Below are positions 13,601-28,600 of a stretch of 47,816 nt of DNA, in pieces. How positions within the stretch are numbered: the first letter of the stretch is position 1; every line of letters begins with the position of its first letter. Source of the stretch: a virus; the IMG/VR virus record IMGVR_UViG_3300025483_000019, positions 1 through 47,816 of that record; one strand, 5' to 3'. Made by a program: the position numbers and the translations under genes. The notes below the pieces were generated by a model. The model was given only the letters and a program-made list of their open reading frames with translations, was not told the origin of the DNA and ran no database searches.

Positions 13601-16600
13601 CTGTATTCCAGTATGTTTTACCTCAACCTGCAACTGTAAATCCCCAAGGAAATATTTTAATCTCTGTTGACTTGAATAAAGGTAAGTCAACAGATGTTGC
13701 TATCGAAAACATCATTTCTTTGTATACAACGAATGTACAAAATTCATTCTTTAATGCTGAATATGTTTATGTTGCATCTACAGGTATTCCTAATTATAAT
13801 ATTGGACCCTTTGTTGGATCTGCACTTCTTCCTGGCAACCAAAGGAAGTTAAATAGATTCCCACTATCAACACAGACTATTTCTACAAAAACTGAGATTA
13901 TCCCAGGATCTGTTGGTACTTGGATTAATGGTGTGTCTGTATGGTCTTACAAATCAACTGAAAAGAAAACTTTTGGTGCAGTCACTTCTATTGACATCAA
14001 AAATGCAGGATTAAACTATGATGCTGAAAGACCTCCTGTAATTACAGTTTCTGGTGGTGGTGGCACTGATGCTCAAGCAGAAGTTGTAGTTGATGGATCT
14101 CTTACTGAAATTGAAGTTACTACTGGTGGATCTAATTACACATCATCTCCTCTAGTTTCTATTGTTGGTGGAGGTGGATCTGGAGCATCTGCTACTGCTA
14201 TTGTCACTAAGGGTGCTGTATCTAGAATTCTTGTTAACAATGGTGGCATTGGATATACTTCCAAACCATCTATCACTATCGTTGGTGGAGGTGGATCTGG
14301 AGCAGAGGGCAACGCTTCTGTTAGAGGACCAGTGAAGAGTGTTTCTATCACTGATGGTGGATCCAGTTATACATCAAAACCCGAGGTTACTTTAAGTTCT
14401 GGATCTGGTGCAGTTGCTCAAGCTATTGTGACAAACGGTAGAATCATTTCTATCGCTATTATTTCTGGTGGATCTGGATATACCACTGCTCCACAAATTG
14501 CAATTTCTGGAGATGGTTTTGGTGCAATTGCAAAAGCTACAATTGATTTGGATGGCGAAAACGCTGGTAAAGTTACTAATATTGAAATCACAAATAAGGG
14601 TATTGGATATACTCAAGGATTAACTCAAATTCTTCTTACCTCAGTTGGTGATGGTGCTGTATTTGATTCTAATGTTTTTGAATGGACATATAATGTAGAA
14701 AAAACCACAGAAAAAGATTCAGCAAAAGGATTTATCTTTGAAGGTATTAATAATCAATATGGTGGAGAATATGCACACGTCTCCAACCCTCAAAGACTGA
14801 GATACATTCTTGGTGATAATTTGATTCTGAATTCAAATGATCAGATTGTTGAGCAAGAAACTCAAATCAGTCACTCTCCTATTATTGGTTGGGCATTTGA
14901 TGGAAATCCAATTTACGGACCTTATTCATATGAAGATCCTACAGATCAGGGATCAAATGTTATTAGGATGGGATCCTCTTATTCATTGAAGACCAATTTA
15001 GTTTATAATGAAGTTACAAATCCAAATCCAAGTAGAATTAATGGACCTTTATTGACGGAGGATGCTGCTGGTGATTTTGTTGATGATTATCAGTATAATT
15101 TTGGTACTGGTGATCTAGATCAATATAATGGTAGATTCTGCAAAACTCCAGATTTTCCGAATGGAAGATACTGCTATTTTGTAACCATTGATGCAACAGA
15201 GTCTGGCAATCCAGTATTCCCTTATATTCTTGGGTCTAGTTATAATGCTATTGTCGATAGTTGGAATTTAAGCACATCATCAATTCAGCAAAATATTCCT
15301 ACTGGTGTTGTACGTTATAGAGATCCATATGAAAATGTTGATATTGACGTTGAGAGGACTCCAAATGCATCTTCAAATGCCTTAACAACTGAAGATGGAT
15401 TCATTCTGTTATTTGATGCCGAAGACGAAAATCGGGACGGTGTAATTACTCAAGATGAGATTGATGATCCTGAGCAACTCTTTGAGGAGTCTCCACTACA
15501 ACTTTATGATTACTTCCCCAAGGTTAGATTTGACTCTAAGGTGGATATTGAAGTTGAAACTATTGAAAAGTTTGAAGATGCATCTGTAAGTGGTTTTATT
15601 GTTGAAAACCCAGGTATTAACTATCAGGTTAATGATATTCTAGTATTTGATAATAGTAATACTGATGGTACAGGCATTTCTGCCAGAATCTCTAAAATTA
15701 AAGGAGAACCTGTAGAGTCATATACTTATGAAACTGTTGAAAGTGTCAGTTATGGTATTTTAACAACCACAGTTCCTCATAATATTGTAAATGGAGATAA
15801 AGTCTTTATTGACTACACTCCTATCATGGATAACACCAATAAAACTTATGTTGCACGTCAATATAAGGGTATCGAAGAAATTTCGGTCACTCAAATTGGT
15901 AGTGGATACAATGTAGATATTCCTCCTGTAATTACTATTGATGGTGATGGAGAAAATGCTATTATTGAATCTAAATTAACTAATGTGGGAAGTATTTCTG
16001 AATTTGATATTATCAATTCGGGTCACGGATTTGTAAATGATCCTAGAATTATCTCATCACATCCTCAGATCTTTAAGAAGGCAAATTACTATACAACTCT
16101 ATTATCAAATAATAATTATGTTAAAATTAATGATATTGCAGTAACTGAATCTAAGGAAGTTATTCTATGTGGTAAGACTCTGAATGCTCAGGGAGATACC
16201 GTAGGTTTTGTTAGTAAAATTTCAGCACTTGGTATTAAAGAATGGGAAAAGACACTAGAGTCGATTCTTCCTGTTGGCACTACCTATATGGAGTTTGAAA
16301 AACTTCTTTTAGACGGAAACGATGTCTATGTGCTCGGTCATAATAGACCCAATCAATCAGTACAGGATTCTTATAATCCTGATGTTGTATTTGCAAAATA
16401 CACACAATCTGCTAATGGATTGGATGCAACTCTCAGTTTCCAAAAGGCATATGCAGGTATTTCTGGATCTACCCGAGCAGATAATGTAACATCTCTAATT
16501 AAACTATCTTCCGATCGTTTTGTAATCGGTGGTTTTACAAATACAAACTCTGTAAATCCTCAGGATGGATTTGTTGCAGTTTTAGATACTGCAGGCACAT

Positions 16601-19600
16601 TTGTTAGTAAGAGAAAGTTTGCTACAAACACTGCTTCTGAAAAAGTTGTAGATTTGCTTGAAAATGATGGCGATCTTTACTTCTTGATGGAAGTTGCTGA
16701 TTCTGCAGCATCAAATGATATTTCTCTTGTTTTGGGTAGAGCATCTGTATCTACTACTCGAATTACTATAGAATCTCTTAATAAAGTAACCAACTCGGTA
16801 TATTCTTTCATTGATTCTAGTTTTACAGTTGATGAATATAATGAATTCTATATAACTTCAACACTCAGACAAAAAAGTGATAATGCAACCAGAGATAGTT
16901 TCTGGATTGGTAAATTTGATACTGCTGCAGATTTAATTTGGAATCGCAGATATGTTGCTCCATCTAGAGAAATTAATGTTGTTAATAAAACTGCGATCGA
17001 TATTTTTGGTGACTTAAACATAGCATATACTGAAGAAAATATTACAACAGGTCAATTAAGTGCATCTTCAGTTAAAGTTAACTATAAGGGTGAAATTGTA
17101 AATCATACAACAAATAAATTCAATACAGAAAATTCAACCGATAATAATATTGAAGGTATTTCAGCATATGCTATTGATGTTGATAACTCTGGCGATGTTT
17201 ATATTTTCGGACAAACATCAGTAAACCGTAATGAGTTTATATTTGATTTTAGTCAAACTGATACCGCTACAGATAAAACCAATCACTACACTGCAAATCT
17301 TCAAGGTAATGATGCTACAGATGCTCTTACATTTGTAGGTGACGGTGTAGGAAAACTATTTGGTAGAGATGTTGCTAATCCTTCCAATTGGACTAATGCA
17401 AATATCAATATTTCTGGTGCTTCTCTTAGTAATGTATTTGCCAATAATTGGACTCTTGAGTTTATGATTTATAAAGATGCAACTAATTCTGCAACTTTAT
17501 CTCAAACTCAACAGACTTTGTTTTCTGTTGGCGATGCAACCGATTCTACAGGTGGTATGTGGATGTATTATGATATGTCTTCTGGAAGACTTGAATTGGT
17601 AGTAACTAACAATGGTAATTCCATCAATAGCGGCAGTGGTGCTCTTCAGTCAACACAAACAAATATGTTTGCTGATGATACTTGGCAGTTTGTATCTGTT
17701 ACTAGAAGTGCCGATGTATTTACTGGTTATGTGAATGGAGTGCAGATATTTACTGGATCTATTCCAAGCACAGCTTTGGGATCTAAAAATTTCTATATTG
17801 GTCAAATTGCTGGTAGAGATGGCACCACAGGGACATTTAGATCTAATGAGCAAGGTCAATTCTATATTGATAATTTACGTCTAAGAAGCATTGCTGTAAC
17901 ACCAACTGTACCTAGTGATGTTACTACATTGCCTCCAGCAGCATCTTTTGCTCTCGCATACGATTGGACAGATGATGCTTGGTTTGCAGATCAAACTTCT
18001 CGTTACGATTATCTTGATAATGTTGGTTTTGGTCTAAAAGTCGATAAAGATGCTGATGCAGTAAGAATTGGGGATCTGGGAGTATTGACTTCTACAGATG
18101 TTTCATATGAAAGAGTAAATGTAACACCAGTAGTAGGAAATGTTTTAACCGTTGGTAATGTTGCCTTTGAATTGGGTGCCAGTGGATTGCAATCTCTTGA
18201 CTACAATGAGGCAACTACTAATCATACAGATGCTAATGGCACTACAGCAGTTGCTATTGATATTTGGTCTTCTAGAAATGCAACTATCCCTGCTCCAGGA
18301 TCAAAGAAAGTCCAAGCTTCTGCAGTAGTTAAGAATAGATATTTCTTCAAGCAAGCAAATACAATTAAGATTGATAATATTCAAAGACTTACTTTGAATC
18401 AGACTTTTAATTTTACTGTTGGATCTAAGTTGTTATTAAAAGATGGCGCATCTTTTGTCAATAGTGGTTATATTACATCAGTAGATGCAGAAAATAGATA
18501 TGTATTTGTTGCAGTTAATAATAATGTTTGGAGTGATGATTTAACTACAGGGCAAATAACTACTGAAAGATTTGATGAGCAAGATACTTTTGGTGTTAAA
18601 GGTCCTGTTGTGGATGATGTCAATGAAATTGCGGCATATGTATTTCCAGAAGTTGTAAATACCACTCCTGGCACTTTTGATATTGATCTAAGTAATTATG
18701 ATGCTCCAGAAAATATTGGTGGCACAAATAACTTAGACGAATTTGGCAAATTTAAAGCATACGGTCCTAGTGTTTATCGTATTAGAATCCTAGAAATTTC
18801 TGGCACTTCTGCATATATTCCTGGATCTGTTGTTGAAGTAACTGAGTCTGATATTACTTTCAACGCTGCATCGTCTACAATTCAAATTACTGGATTAACT
18901 GCAGTAACTAAAATTGATCTAATTACAGATCTGGAAAAAATTATACAAGTAACTGCAGTTGATAACAGCGATAGTGTTTATATTATCACAGGAGATTCCC
19001 ATTATCTGAGTCAAGGTGATGTAATTTATGTTGATGGTAATCCAACTACTCAAGTTGGGTCGGTAGTTTATGATGAATATAATGGATCGTTTACTGTTGA
19101 TAGTGTAATCAGTGCTAAAGAGTTTACATATAAACTAAAAACTTCTGCTGTAGGACTACCCGCAACATCATCTGGAAGTGTTTCGGTATTTGCCAAGTCT
19201 CCAATCCTCAAGATGTATTATGGACATCAATATATCTTTGATGTAAGTCATTCTACTATGCTAGGTGGAAATCTATCTTTCTCTAAAGATAGTCTCAATA
19301 AACTTGAATATTCTTTCAACTCTATTGAGAGAATTGGTACTCCTGGTCTTACTGGTGAGGGTCAATCAATTCCATCAATCAAATTTAAGGTTGATAATTC
19401 TATTGTCACTAACATCTCTTATTACTTCGATCCTTCCAGAGTTGGTGCGGATTCTCCTGTTGATCCTGATAGTTTCTTAGATATCGTCACCTCTCCATAT
19501 ATTGGTGTATTTACTGTAGAATCTACTTCTGGTGGCACTATCACGAGAGGTGATGATGCATTTAGATTCGTACTTGCATCAGAACCTGAAGGTAATGCCG

Positions 19601-22600
19601 AGCAAATTAATAGTAGTTATACCACAAGTTCTGAGAAGGCAGTTGGATCTATTGGTGATATTAGAATTATTAATTCTGGTGGATTCTATACAAAACTACC
19701 AACAATTACTGGAATTAATTCCAGTAGAAAAATTGAAAGGGTCCAAATCAATGAGCCTGGCACAGAATATTCTGTAGGCACATATAATGGCGTTCCTATT
19801 TTGGGTAACGGTGAAGGTGGATTTGTTGAGATTGAAGTTGAAAATACTACAGACTCTGAAGGAATTACAACTCCTGGTCAGATCACTAGCGTTAAAGTTA
19901 CTTCTCCTGGAAAGGGATATACGACTGCATTTATCGATATTCAGTCAATTGTAGGTATTCTTGGTTCAGGATTGTCTGGATCTGGTGCAGATCTTGAAGT
20001 TGTCATTCCTCCTTTCGGCACTGGTGCATCGGTCTTTACAAAAGGAACTAATGTCGGTAAGATTAAGAAACTCAATAATAATAACTTTGGTTATGAATAT
20101 CCCCATGATTACACGCTAAGACCTGAAATTACTTTCCCAATTAATGCTCAATTGATCAATACGAGTATTCTTGAAAGCATTACAATTACTGATCCAGGGT
20201 CAGGATATACGCAGGCACCTGTTGTTACATTAACTGGTGGTGGTGGATCTAATGCTATTGCCGAGGCGACTATTAAAAATGGTCGTCTGAATACAATTAC
20301 GGTTAAAGATCCTGGAGCAGGATATTCTACAGAACCTCAAGTTGAATTGAAATCTTCATTCAATTATGTTATTAACTTGGATTTGGGATTACTTCAGTTT
20401 GCATTCCCTCATGGTATTGCAAATGGATCTGAAATTACATTAAATGTTGTTGATACTGGAGATGGTGCAGATTACCCTGTTGCGTCTGGCGCGATTGGCA
20501 CATTAAATAACATTACAACATATTATGCAATTACTGGATCTTCCAATTCTCTGGATGATGACCAAATGAAAATTGCTATCACAGCGGAAAATGCCGTTCT
20601 GGGTGATGCAATTTCATACATTAACGTTGGCGTTGGTCGTCAGCAAGTCTTAACCTCATCTTTTGGTGGTTCTGCAACTGCTAATGTTGGAACTTCCATC
20701 TTCTTAGAAGGAGAATCGGTATATCAGGGAGATTCTTTAGAAACCGCAACAGCAACAGGATATGTTTCTTCAAATAATGGTTGGCAGATTGGATCTAGAA
20801 TTATTAAAATTGTTGATTATGCTGGAGAGTTTAGTTTAAATCAAAAGATTACTGGTACTATCTCTAAGTCTTCTGGTATTATTGGTGATCTAAAGATTGC
20901 TAAAGGTGTCTTGGAAATTGGTCCTATCACTAAAACTGCAGGACAATTCGTTGATGATGTCGGTAAACCTTCTGAAATTATTCAGAAGATTCAGGATTCT
21001 TATTACTATCAAGATTTTTCTTATGCTATTAATTCTTCAGTCTCTATTGAAGAGTGGAAGAATACTGTTATCAAGAATGTCCACCCTGCTTCCTTTAAAG
21101 TATTTGGTCAGTTGGAGATTCAAGATGTTGCAGAGATCCCCAACAAAGAAACAGCATTTCAGTTAACTAAGTCTGTTGAATTGACAAGAGATGCAGTAGT
21201 ACCCAATATTCAAAACTTTGCATTAGTAGAACCTATCTATCAAGAATTTGATAATACTGAAGTTTTGTTTAGACAAAAGAGATTGACATCTTCTGAGAAT
21301 ATTCTTACTTCTGTCGTACAAAGATTGGATAATATTTCAAATCTGTTTGATGGAGAGAGGACCGAATTCCCAATAACTGTTGAAGGTGAAACTGTCATCG
21401 CTAACTCTAATCAGTTGATGATCGTATTGAATGGCGTTGTCCAAACACCAGAAGATTCATTTGAAGTATTGAATGATTCCATTGTATTTGCAGAACCTCC
21501 ACAACCTGTTGCTCTTGTCAAGTATGTTAGTGTTAGTATCGAGCAAATTACAACTAGTCTATTCACATTAACAAATACTTCAGGTATTTTCCCACCCGTA
21601 GGAAATTATCTAGTTGGTGTTGCTACAGCTGCAAGAGCTAGAGTAGTTTCTAGTGCTGGTGAAACAATCACGGCATTTATTACTGAAGGCACATTCGCTC
21701 TAGGAGAATTGGTTACTTCTAGTGCAACAGGATTTAGCGGTAACGTTGTAACGGTTAATGACATTCCTAATATTGGTTTGTTTAGATATGCTGAAAATAT
21801 TAGAAATATTGATGGTGATACGGCAAAGGTTGAGAGAATTAACCTAGCATCGGGTCAAGAAACTCCACTTGCGGATATTAGATTTAATATTGGTCTGAAT
21901 ACAGTTTCTTTTGATGTTATTTCTATTACCGATGATGGATCTGAAACTCCTGTCGAATCTGGTGTTTTTGAAATCGGTGAAACTTATCAGATTGCATCTG
22001 AAATCATTACTGTAACTGATATTTCCCAAGGACTGCAGTCAACAACAATCACTGTTGATAGAGCTCAGTTGGGCACTTCTTCGCTGGGTCACCTTGCAGG
22101 CACTCCAATTTATGGCACTCAAATTGAAGTTACAAATACACTTCTCTTGAGTAAAACAACAGGTACGTATCAATCTACACCTGGTCTATTTGATATTCAA
22201 CTGAATGATATCATTATTGCTTCGGGATCTGGAGTTGTTGCGAAAATTACATCAACCTCTCCCTATCAGGATCCTGTAACTCAGCAATTTGTTGATACTG
22301 TAGAAATTTCTGAAGGATCTTCTTTCTCTGGTCTTCTGTTTAATAGAATTACCTCTCAGTCATATCCAAATATTATTCTGGATAATCTGTCCCAGTCTCA
22401 AGTTAATATTGTCAGTTTTGATAACTATGAATCAAACACTTTGTTTAATTCTAAATTCCCAAATAATGAGATTATTAATAACTACACTATCAAATATATT
22501 AGTGAAACTGGTGCATTTACTGAAGGTGAAATTGTAAGAAACTATAAGTTGGAGTATGGTAATAACTATGGTCAATTCTTGCAAGATGATGAAGCAAGAG

Positions 22601-25600
22601 TTAGAAAACTTTCTCTGACTAGAGAAGTTGGTGATGGATTCTTCTCTAGAGATCAGATTATTAGATCTGAAAATACTAAAGCCGAAATATTGGGTTATAA
22701 TCGTGCTACTAATATTCTCTACCTTGGTAAGATGGGTAGATCTAAAGCAAATGGTGAAGATTATCATGAAGCAACTTTTGTCCAAGGTGCTCAGATCAAT
22801 ACTTATAATGAGAAGTTTGGCACAGGTTGTTTAGCACTTTCTAAAGGCACTTCTCCACATACCTTTGTAAGTGGTGTTGCTGATGCAATCACTGCTGGCA
22901 GCGGAGCATCAGGTCAATTCACTGCTGCAACAGGCACGACATATGATCCTATTTCTGGACTCATGGTAATTGAGATTGGATCTCATTCTTTGACTACCTC
23001 CAATACGGTGACAATTGCAGATGATGGTATTACGTTTACTTGCGCTTCAGATAACAATACTAACAACTATGCATATCCTCGTGTTGGTGACCCTGCTTCT
23101 GGAAGCAATCTAGCTATTAGCGCAGTTACTTCCACTAAAATCACAGTTGATGTTGGTGCAGTTCCTGTAGATGAATATCTAACTATTCCTACTTCTACTG
23201 ATTTGGGATTTGATAGTAATGAGTTTACTGTAGAATGCTGGATTAAACCAAATAGTGTTGCTGCTGGTGGTAAGTCAATCTTTGATTTTAGACTCTCTAA
23301 TGGTGAGTATTCACCATATGTTTATCTCGATGGTGCAGTAGTCAAGTATTATGTAAATGGTGCTGATGTTATTGTAGGAGCGACAAGTTTGGTTGCTAAT
23401 ACTTGGTATCACGTTGCTATCTGTAAATCTGCTGGCGTTACAAAACTATTCCTAAATGGAGTGGAGCAAGGTGTCCAGTACACCGATACCAATGATTATG
23501 GAAGCACCAAACCACTTCGTATTGGTGCTGCTTGGAATGCATCTAATGTATTCCCTGGTTATATTGATGAGTTTAGAGTATCTACTACTGCTCGTTATAC
23601 TGCGGCATTTACTGCCCCCACAGGAATTAATCAGGGTGATACTAATACCGTCCTCTTACTCCACTTTGATGGTGTAAATGGTCAAGTATATACTGAAGAT
23701 TGGTCTGGTGAGCAAAACTGGACTAATGGACATGAATTTAATAATGATGCAATTCTTGCTACGAGTCGTGCTAATGCATCTTCTCCTGGAGGATTTGTTG
23801 GAAACAGTCATCGCTATTTGGATTCTGGAAAACTATTGCAATCCAATAAAGAATTCCTTGCAGAGGAAATCCGTTATCTGATTGAGCCTAACCTACCGAC
23901 TCAATTAACAACTACTGCTCCCAAATATGTTTTAAATGCTCCCGATTATAATGGATATGACTTATTCTCACATGGTGTTGCCCATGGAAACGGAAAATTT
24001 GTAATCAGTGCTCATCAAGATGATAATCCTCCTGCAGGCATCTATGACAGCGGATCGGTTTATGTCTACACTGAAGATGGCGTGTATGAGCGCACCATTA
24101 ATCCATCTGATCCAAACTCTTATGATAAGTTTGGTTATGCTGTAGCGATTGGAGGAAATAAAATTGGTGTAGGTGCTCCATACAATGATGATGGTGATAC
24201 TGATGCAGGATCTGCTTACATTTATGATCTTGATGGATCAAATGAGGTTAAAGTTACACCTTCAGATGTTGCTACAAAACTAGGTGCTAATTTTGGTTTT
24301 GTTGTTGCTATTGGATCTAGCAAATTTGTAGTTGGAGCACCAACCACAGATAGTGCTACTACCAATCCAGGATCGGTTTATGTCTATAACCTAGATGGCA
24401 CTGGTGAAGTAATCATTCAGTCTAGTGATGGTGCTTCTGGCGATTATTTTGGATACAGTGTAGCAATAGATGAGCAAAACAATAAGATCATTGTTGGTGC
24501 TCAATATGATGATGACAATGGGCAATCTTCAGGATCGGTTTATGTCTATAACCTAGATGGCACTGGTGAAGTTAAGATTAATCCTACAGATGGTGCAGCA
24601 TTCGATTTCTTTGGTAGATCTGTTGCTGCATATGATAACTTAATTGTTATTGGCGCTTGGGGAGATGATCCAGGTGGATCTGCTTATCTATATCAAAATG
24701 ATGGCACCTTTGTTACTAAAATCGTTCCTAGTGATAGTATTCTCGATGACTATTTTGGTAAAACAGTTGCAGTCAACTCTCAGGCAGTATTTGTTTCTGC
24801 ATCTGGTGGAGACGAAAGAGGTCTTTCTGGTACAGGAGCAATTTATAAGTTTGATCGTGATGGCACTAATGAAGTAAAACTTACAGAATCTAGCAGCGCA
24901 ACCAATAGTAATCTTGGTAATTATAGTCTGTTTGCAAATGATAGTTATATCCTAGCAAGCTCTCGCGATACTGTTGCAGGTCAAGTGGAAGCTGGTCGTG
25001 CATACATTTGGAAGTATGATTCTGTTGCTGGTAACTATGATTATGCACAGGAAGTTAGAAATACTATTGATAATTTAACTGACGATTTAAATAATGGAAG
25101 CAATAACCACTTGTGGGACTTTGCTGCAACCAATGTTAATAGAGATGCAACTCCAATCACAACTATTAGATTTGCTGGTGAGGAGAGTTTACAGTTACAG
25201 ACTTATCAATATGTTAATAGTTACGCACAAAATATCATTAACAATGTTTTAGTTGCTGTAACTGGTAGTCATGGATTGACCCAAACTACCGATGCTACTA
25301 TTACTGATTCTTCTTATACAACGTTAACAACATATACACCCTCTGATGCTACTTACACTGAATCATCGGGTCTTCTTGAGATAACGATTGGAAGTCACTC
25401 ACTTACCACTTCTGATAGAATTTCTATTGCTATTGATGGTATTACGTTTACTTGCGCTTCAGATAACGATACTCTCGAAATTTCTTATCCTCGTGCAACT
25501 GATCCTGCTGCAAATGCAGTATTACCAATCACTGCTGTCAGTGCTACCACAATCACCGTCAACGTTGGTGCATCTCCTGCAGATCAACAATATACTCACA

Positions 25601-28600
25601 GTTATGTAACTTCTGCTTCTAATGCTGTTACTGTCTTGAATTATACTTCTGCAGATTGTGCAGATGTCAAGACTACTATTGATAACTTGGTATCCATTGT
25701 AGAAGATACAATTTCCAATGCTACTGCAGGCACACCTGTTGATCACTTAGCAAGTGTCACTAAGGTTACACCTACTTATGAGTATCTTGGTGGAGTTGTT
25801 GATTCCTTCATTGAAGTGCCAATCACAGTTTCTCTAAATGATTCTGCAGGTAAATTACTATATACAAATCAGATTGACACTGATGCTAGAAATAGATTCA
25901 AGGATGCCGCAAATCTTATTCGCCTTAACAGATCAGCAATTGTAGATAAAGCATCTTACGATATGCTCACACGCTATCCAGATCTTGCTACAGATATGCC
26001 TAGAAATGTGGGTGGATCTAGTGATGGCACTTTAAGATGTCAGACTGATTTGGGATTAGTCTTAGATGCTATTGCTAAAGATCTTGAAGATGGTGGCAAT
26101 GAGAATACAGTTAGAGCAGGTAGATTCTATCTTGGTAATAATGATGTATTAATCCACATTAGACTCCAAGTCTGGCAGTCTGCATATGCACACCAGCGTC
26201 TTGCATTCTATTCAAAACAGGCAATTAATGGAGATTTAACTAGTGATAATACTGATAATGTAATTATTGGGGATTGGGGTATCACTGATGATGCGGTAGT
26301 TAACTTTACACCTACAGCAGCAACTTATGACGCTGGAAGTGGTGACATGGTTATTACTATTGGATCACATAGTCTTGCTTTAGGACGCCGTATTACAATC
26401 GCAGATAACGGATTTACATTCACTTGCACCTCTGATGGTAATGTTTCTCCTCAGACATACCCACGCTCATCTGACCCTGCATCTGGCGTAAACCTTGAGG
26501 TTATTGATGCTACAGCAACAACGATTACAGTTAACGTTGGTGCATCTCCTGCAGGTCAGCAATATGCACATACATTTGTAAGTGCTTCAACTAATGCAGT
26601 AAGCACAGCAGGCGATTGTGCAAATGTTGAAGATGCAATTGATACATTAGTCGATGATATTCTCAACTATATTATTTCTCCATCTGATAATGATTATCAG
26701 ATTGCTGCCGATAGACTGTATTTTAATAGAGACTATATTGGATTTGAAACCATCGGTCTTACCAAGGCAGCATATAGTTACAACTTAGGTGGATCTACTT
26801 TCAACTCCTATTCGTTTATTGGCGAAAATTCCGAAACGCAAGTTAGATCAGATCTTGAGTTTATCTTGATTTCTATTATTTCGGATCTTCAAACTGGCGG
26901 TAATAATAGTGCGATTGATTCTATTGCGGCATTCATTACCTCTCAATTGAGAGTAACTAGAATTGAAGATATTTTTGGTCAATTTATTGAATTACTCAAG
27001 CAATTCAAAGTCTTGGGAGTAAAAGCAATTCAGAATAATCTATTCGGATTTAGTGAATCGGTAACTCCACCCAATGAGTATCAAGCACAATTTAATACTA
27101 TCCCTGCATACAGAGATAGTGAATCTATCACAAGTATTAGTAGTGTAGTATCTAGATTTGAAAGTCTAATTGATAGTTTAATCGTTGTCTTTACTCCTTC
27201 AGGTGAGGTTGGAGTATCTTCTTCTAAGAATATTCTATTCAATGAGAATTATTACAAAAATGAAATTTCTTCAATTGTAAATTCTCAATTTGGTAGCGGA
27301 TCCTGGACCTTTGAGCAATTCATTGATGATCTGATCACTGATATTGAGCATGATATTATTATCACCGATACAGAGTCTTCAAATGTAACTCAAGCTCAAA
27401 GAGTTACCCTTCTTAGGGAAGGTGTTATCGATACTATTAACTTTACTAATGGAGCGGGTTATGACACCACTCCCACAGTTACAATTGATGCCCCAGGTGT
27501 TGGTGGTATTCAGGCATCTGCAGAAGCAGTGTTAAGTCCAACAGCAGTATTGACAAGTATTGATATTTCTTCTGCTGGTAGTGGTTACACTGCTAATGGC
27601 ACTTATACTTTCGCAGGATCTGGATTTGAAGGAACTCATGGTGGATACTTAGAGCAGACTAGTGGAGGGATTACCAATGTAACCTATGATGGTGAATTCA
27701 TTGATTTCCGCTCTTCTACTCCCTCAAGCAACTTTACTTTCGGTCCTGCAGCGGCGATCGTCAGCAGCGGCACTGGATCGGGATCGAATGGTGGATTTAA
27801 TCTTGCATATGAGCATGTTAAATTTGGTGCTGGCACAGGATCATATCCTCAAAGACAAGTGGCAATTAATAAGCAGTTTAATCCTTCTGCTGGTGGATTT
27901 GATACCCTCAGATTCTATGTTATTGCTGGTAATGGTAGCAACGGTGGTGAAGCTCCAGATCAAGACGAAGACCTGGCATTTTATCTTTCTATAAATAACG
28001 GTCCTTCTAATTTTGCAGGTCGTCTAGTATATGGTGGTAGCACATATGGTGGATCTAGCAATTATACTAATTTCACATCTTTAACTGCAATTGATGTGCC
28101 TCTCGGACAATCATATCAAGAAACTACTAATCTAACAGTTTCAATTGTGCAAATGGCACACAGTAGTAGTTCTAGCGATGATCACTATGCTATTACCCGA
28201 GTTTCTATGTTGAGCAGTGCTCAAGGTGGATTCCAAGAGATTGGTAATACAATCTCACTAAACTTCGGTGTAGCAGATACACAGAGTGGCACTCCAACTA
28301 CTCCTACTTTAGGATTCAATTCTTCCCGTTTTGTGCAGGAGATTAACATTCTAAACAGAGGATCGGGATATCTTCCATCTACACCTCCTAGTGCAACTAT
28401 TAGTGGTGGTAATCCAACAACAGCAGCAACAATTACTAATATTAATGTTGTCTTAGATTCTTCCAGATTTACTGCTGGCAATCTACTAATTACAGATGCT
28501 GGTGCTTCTGCTATTGTTTATGAGGATGTTGGTAATGCATTATATCTTGGTCCTGTAACGGGTACCGCGCTTGCTGCTGGTCAAACTCTGACTCAGGGTA

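Noticed and set aside
13975-14650. Regularly spaced repeats that might suggest a CRISPR array
   Set aside because: They are in-frame protein repeats of 39 or so codons with gradual divergence, not short identical repeats with unique spacers.
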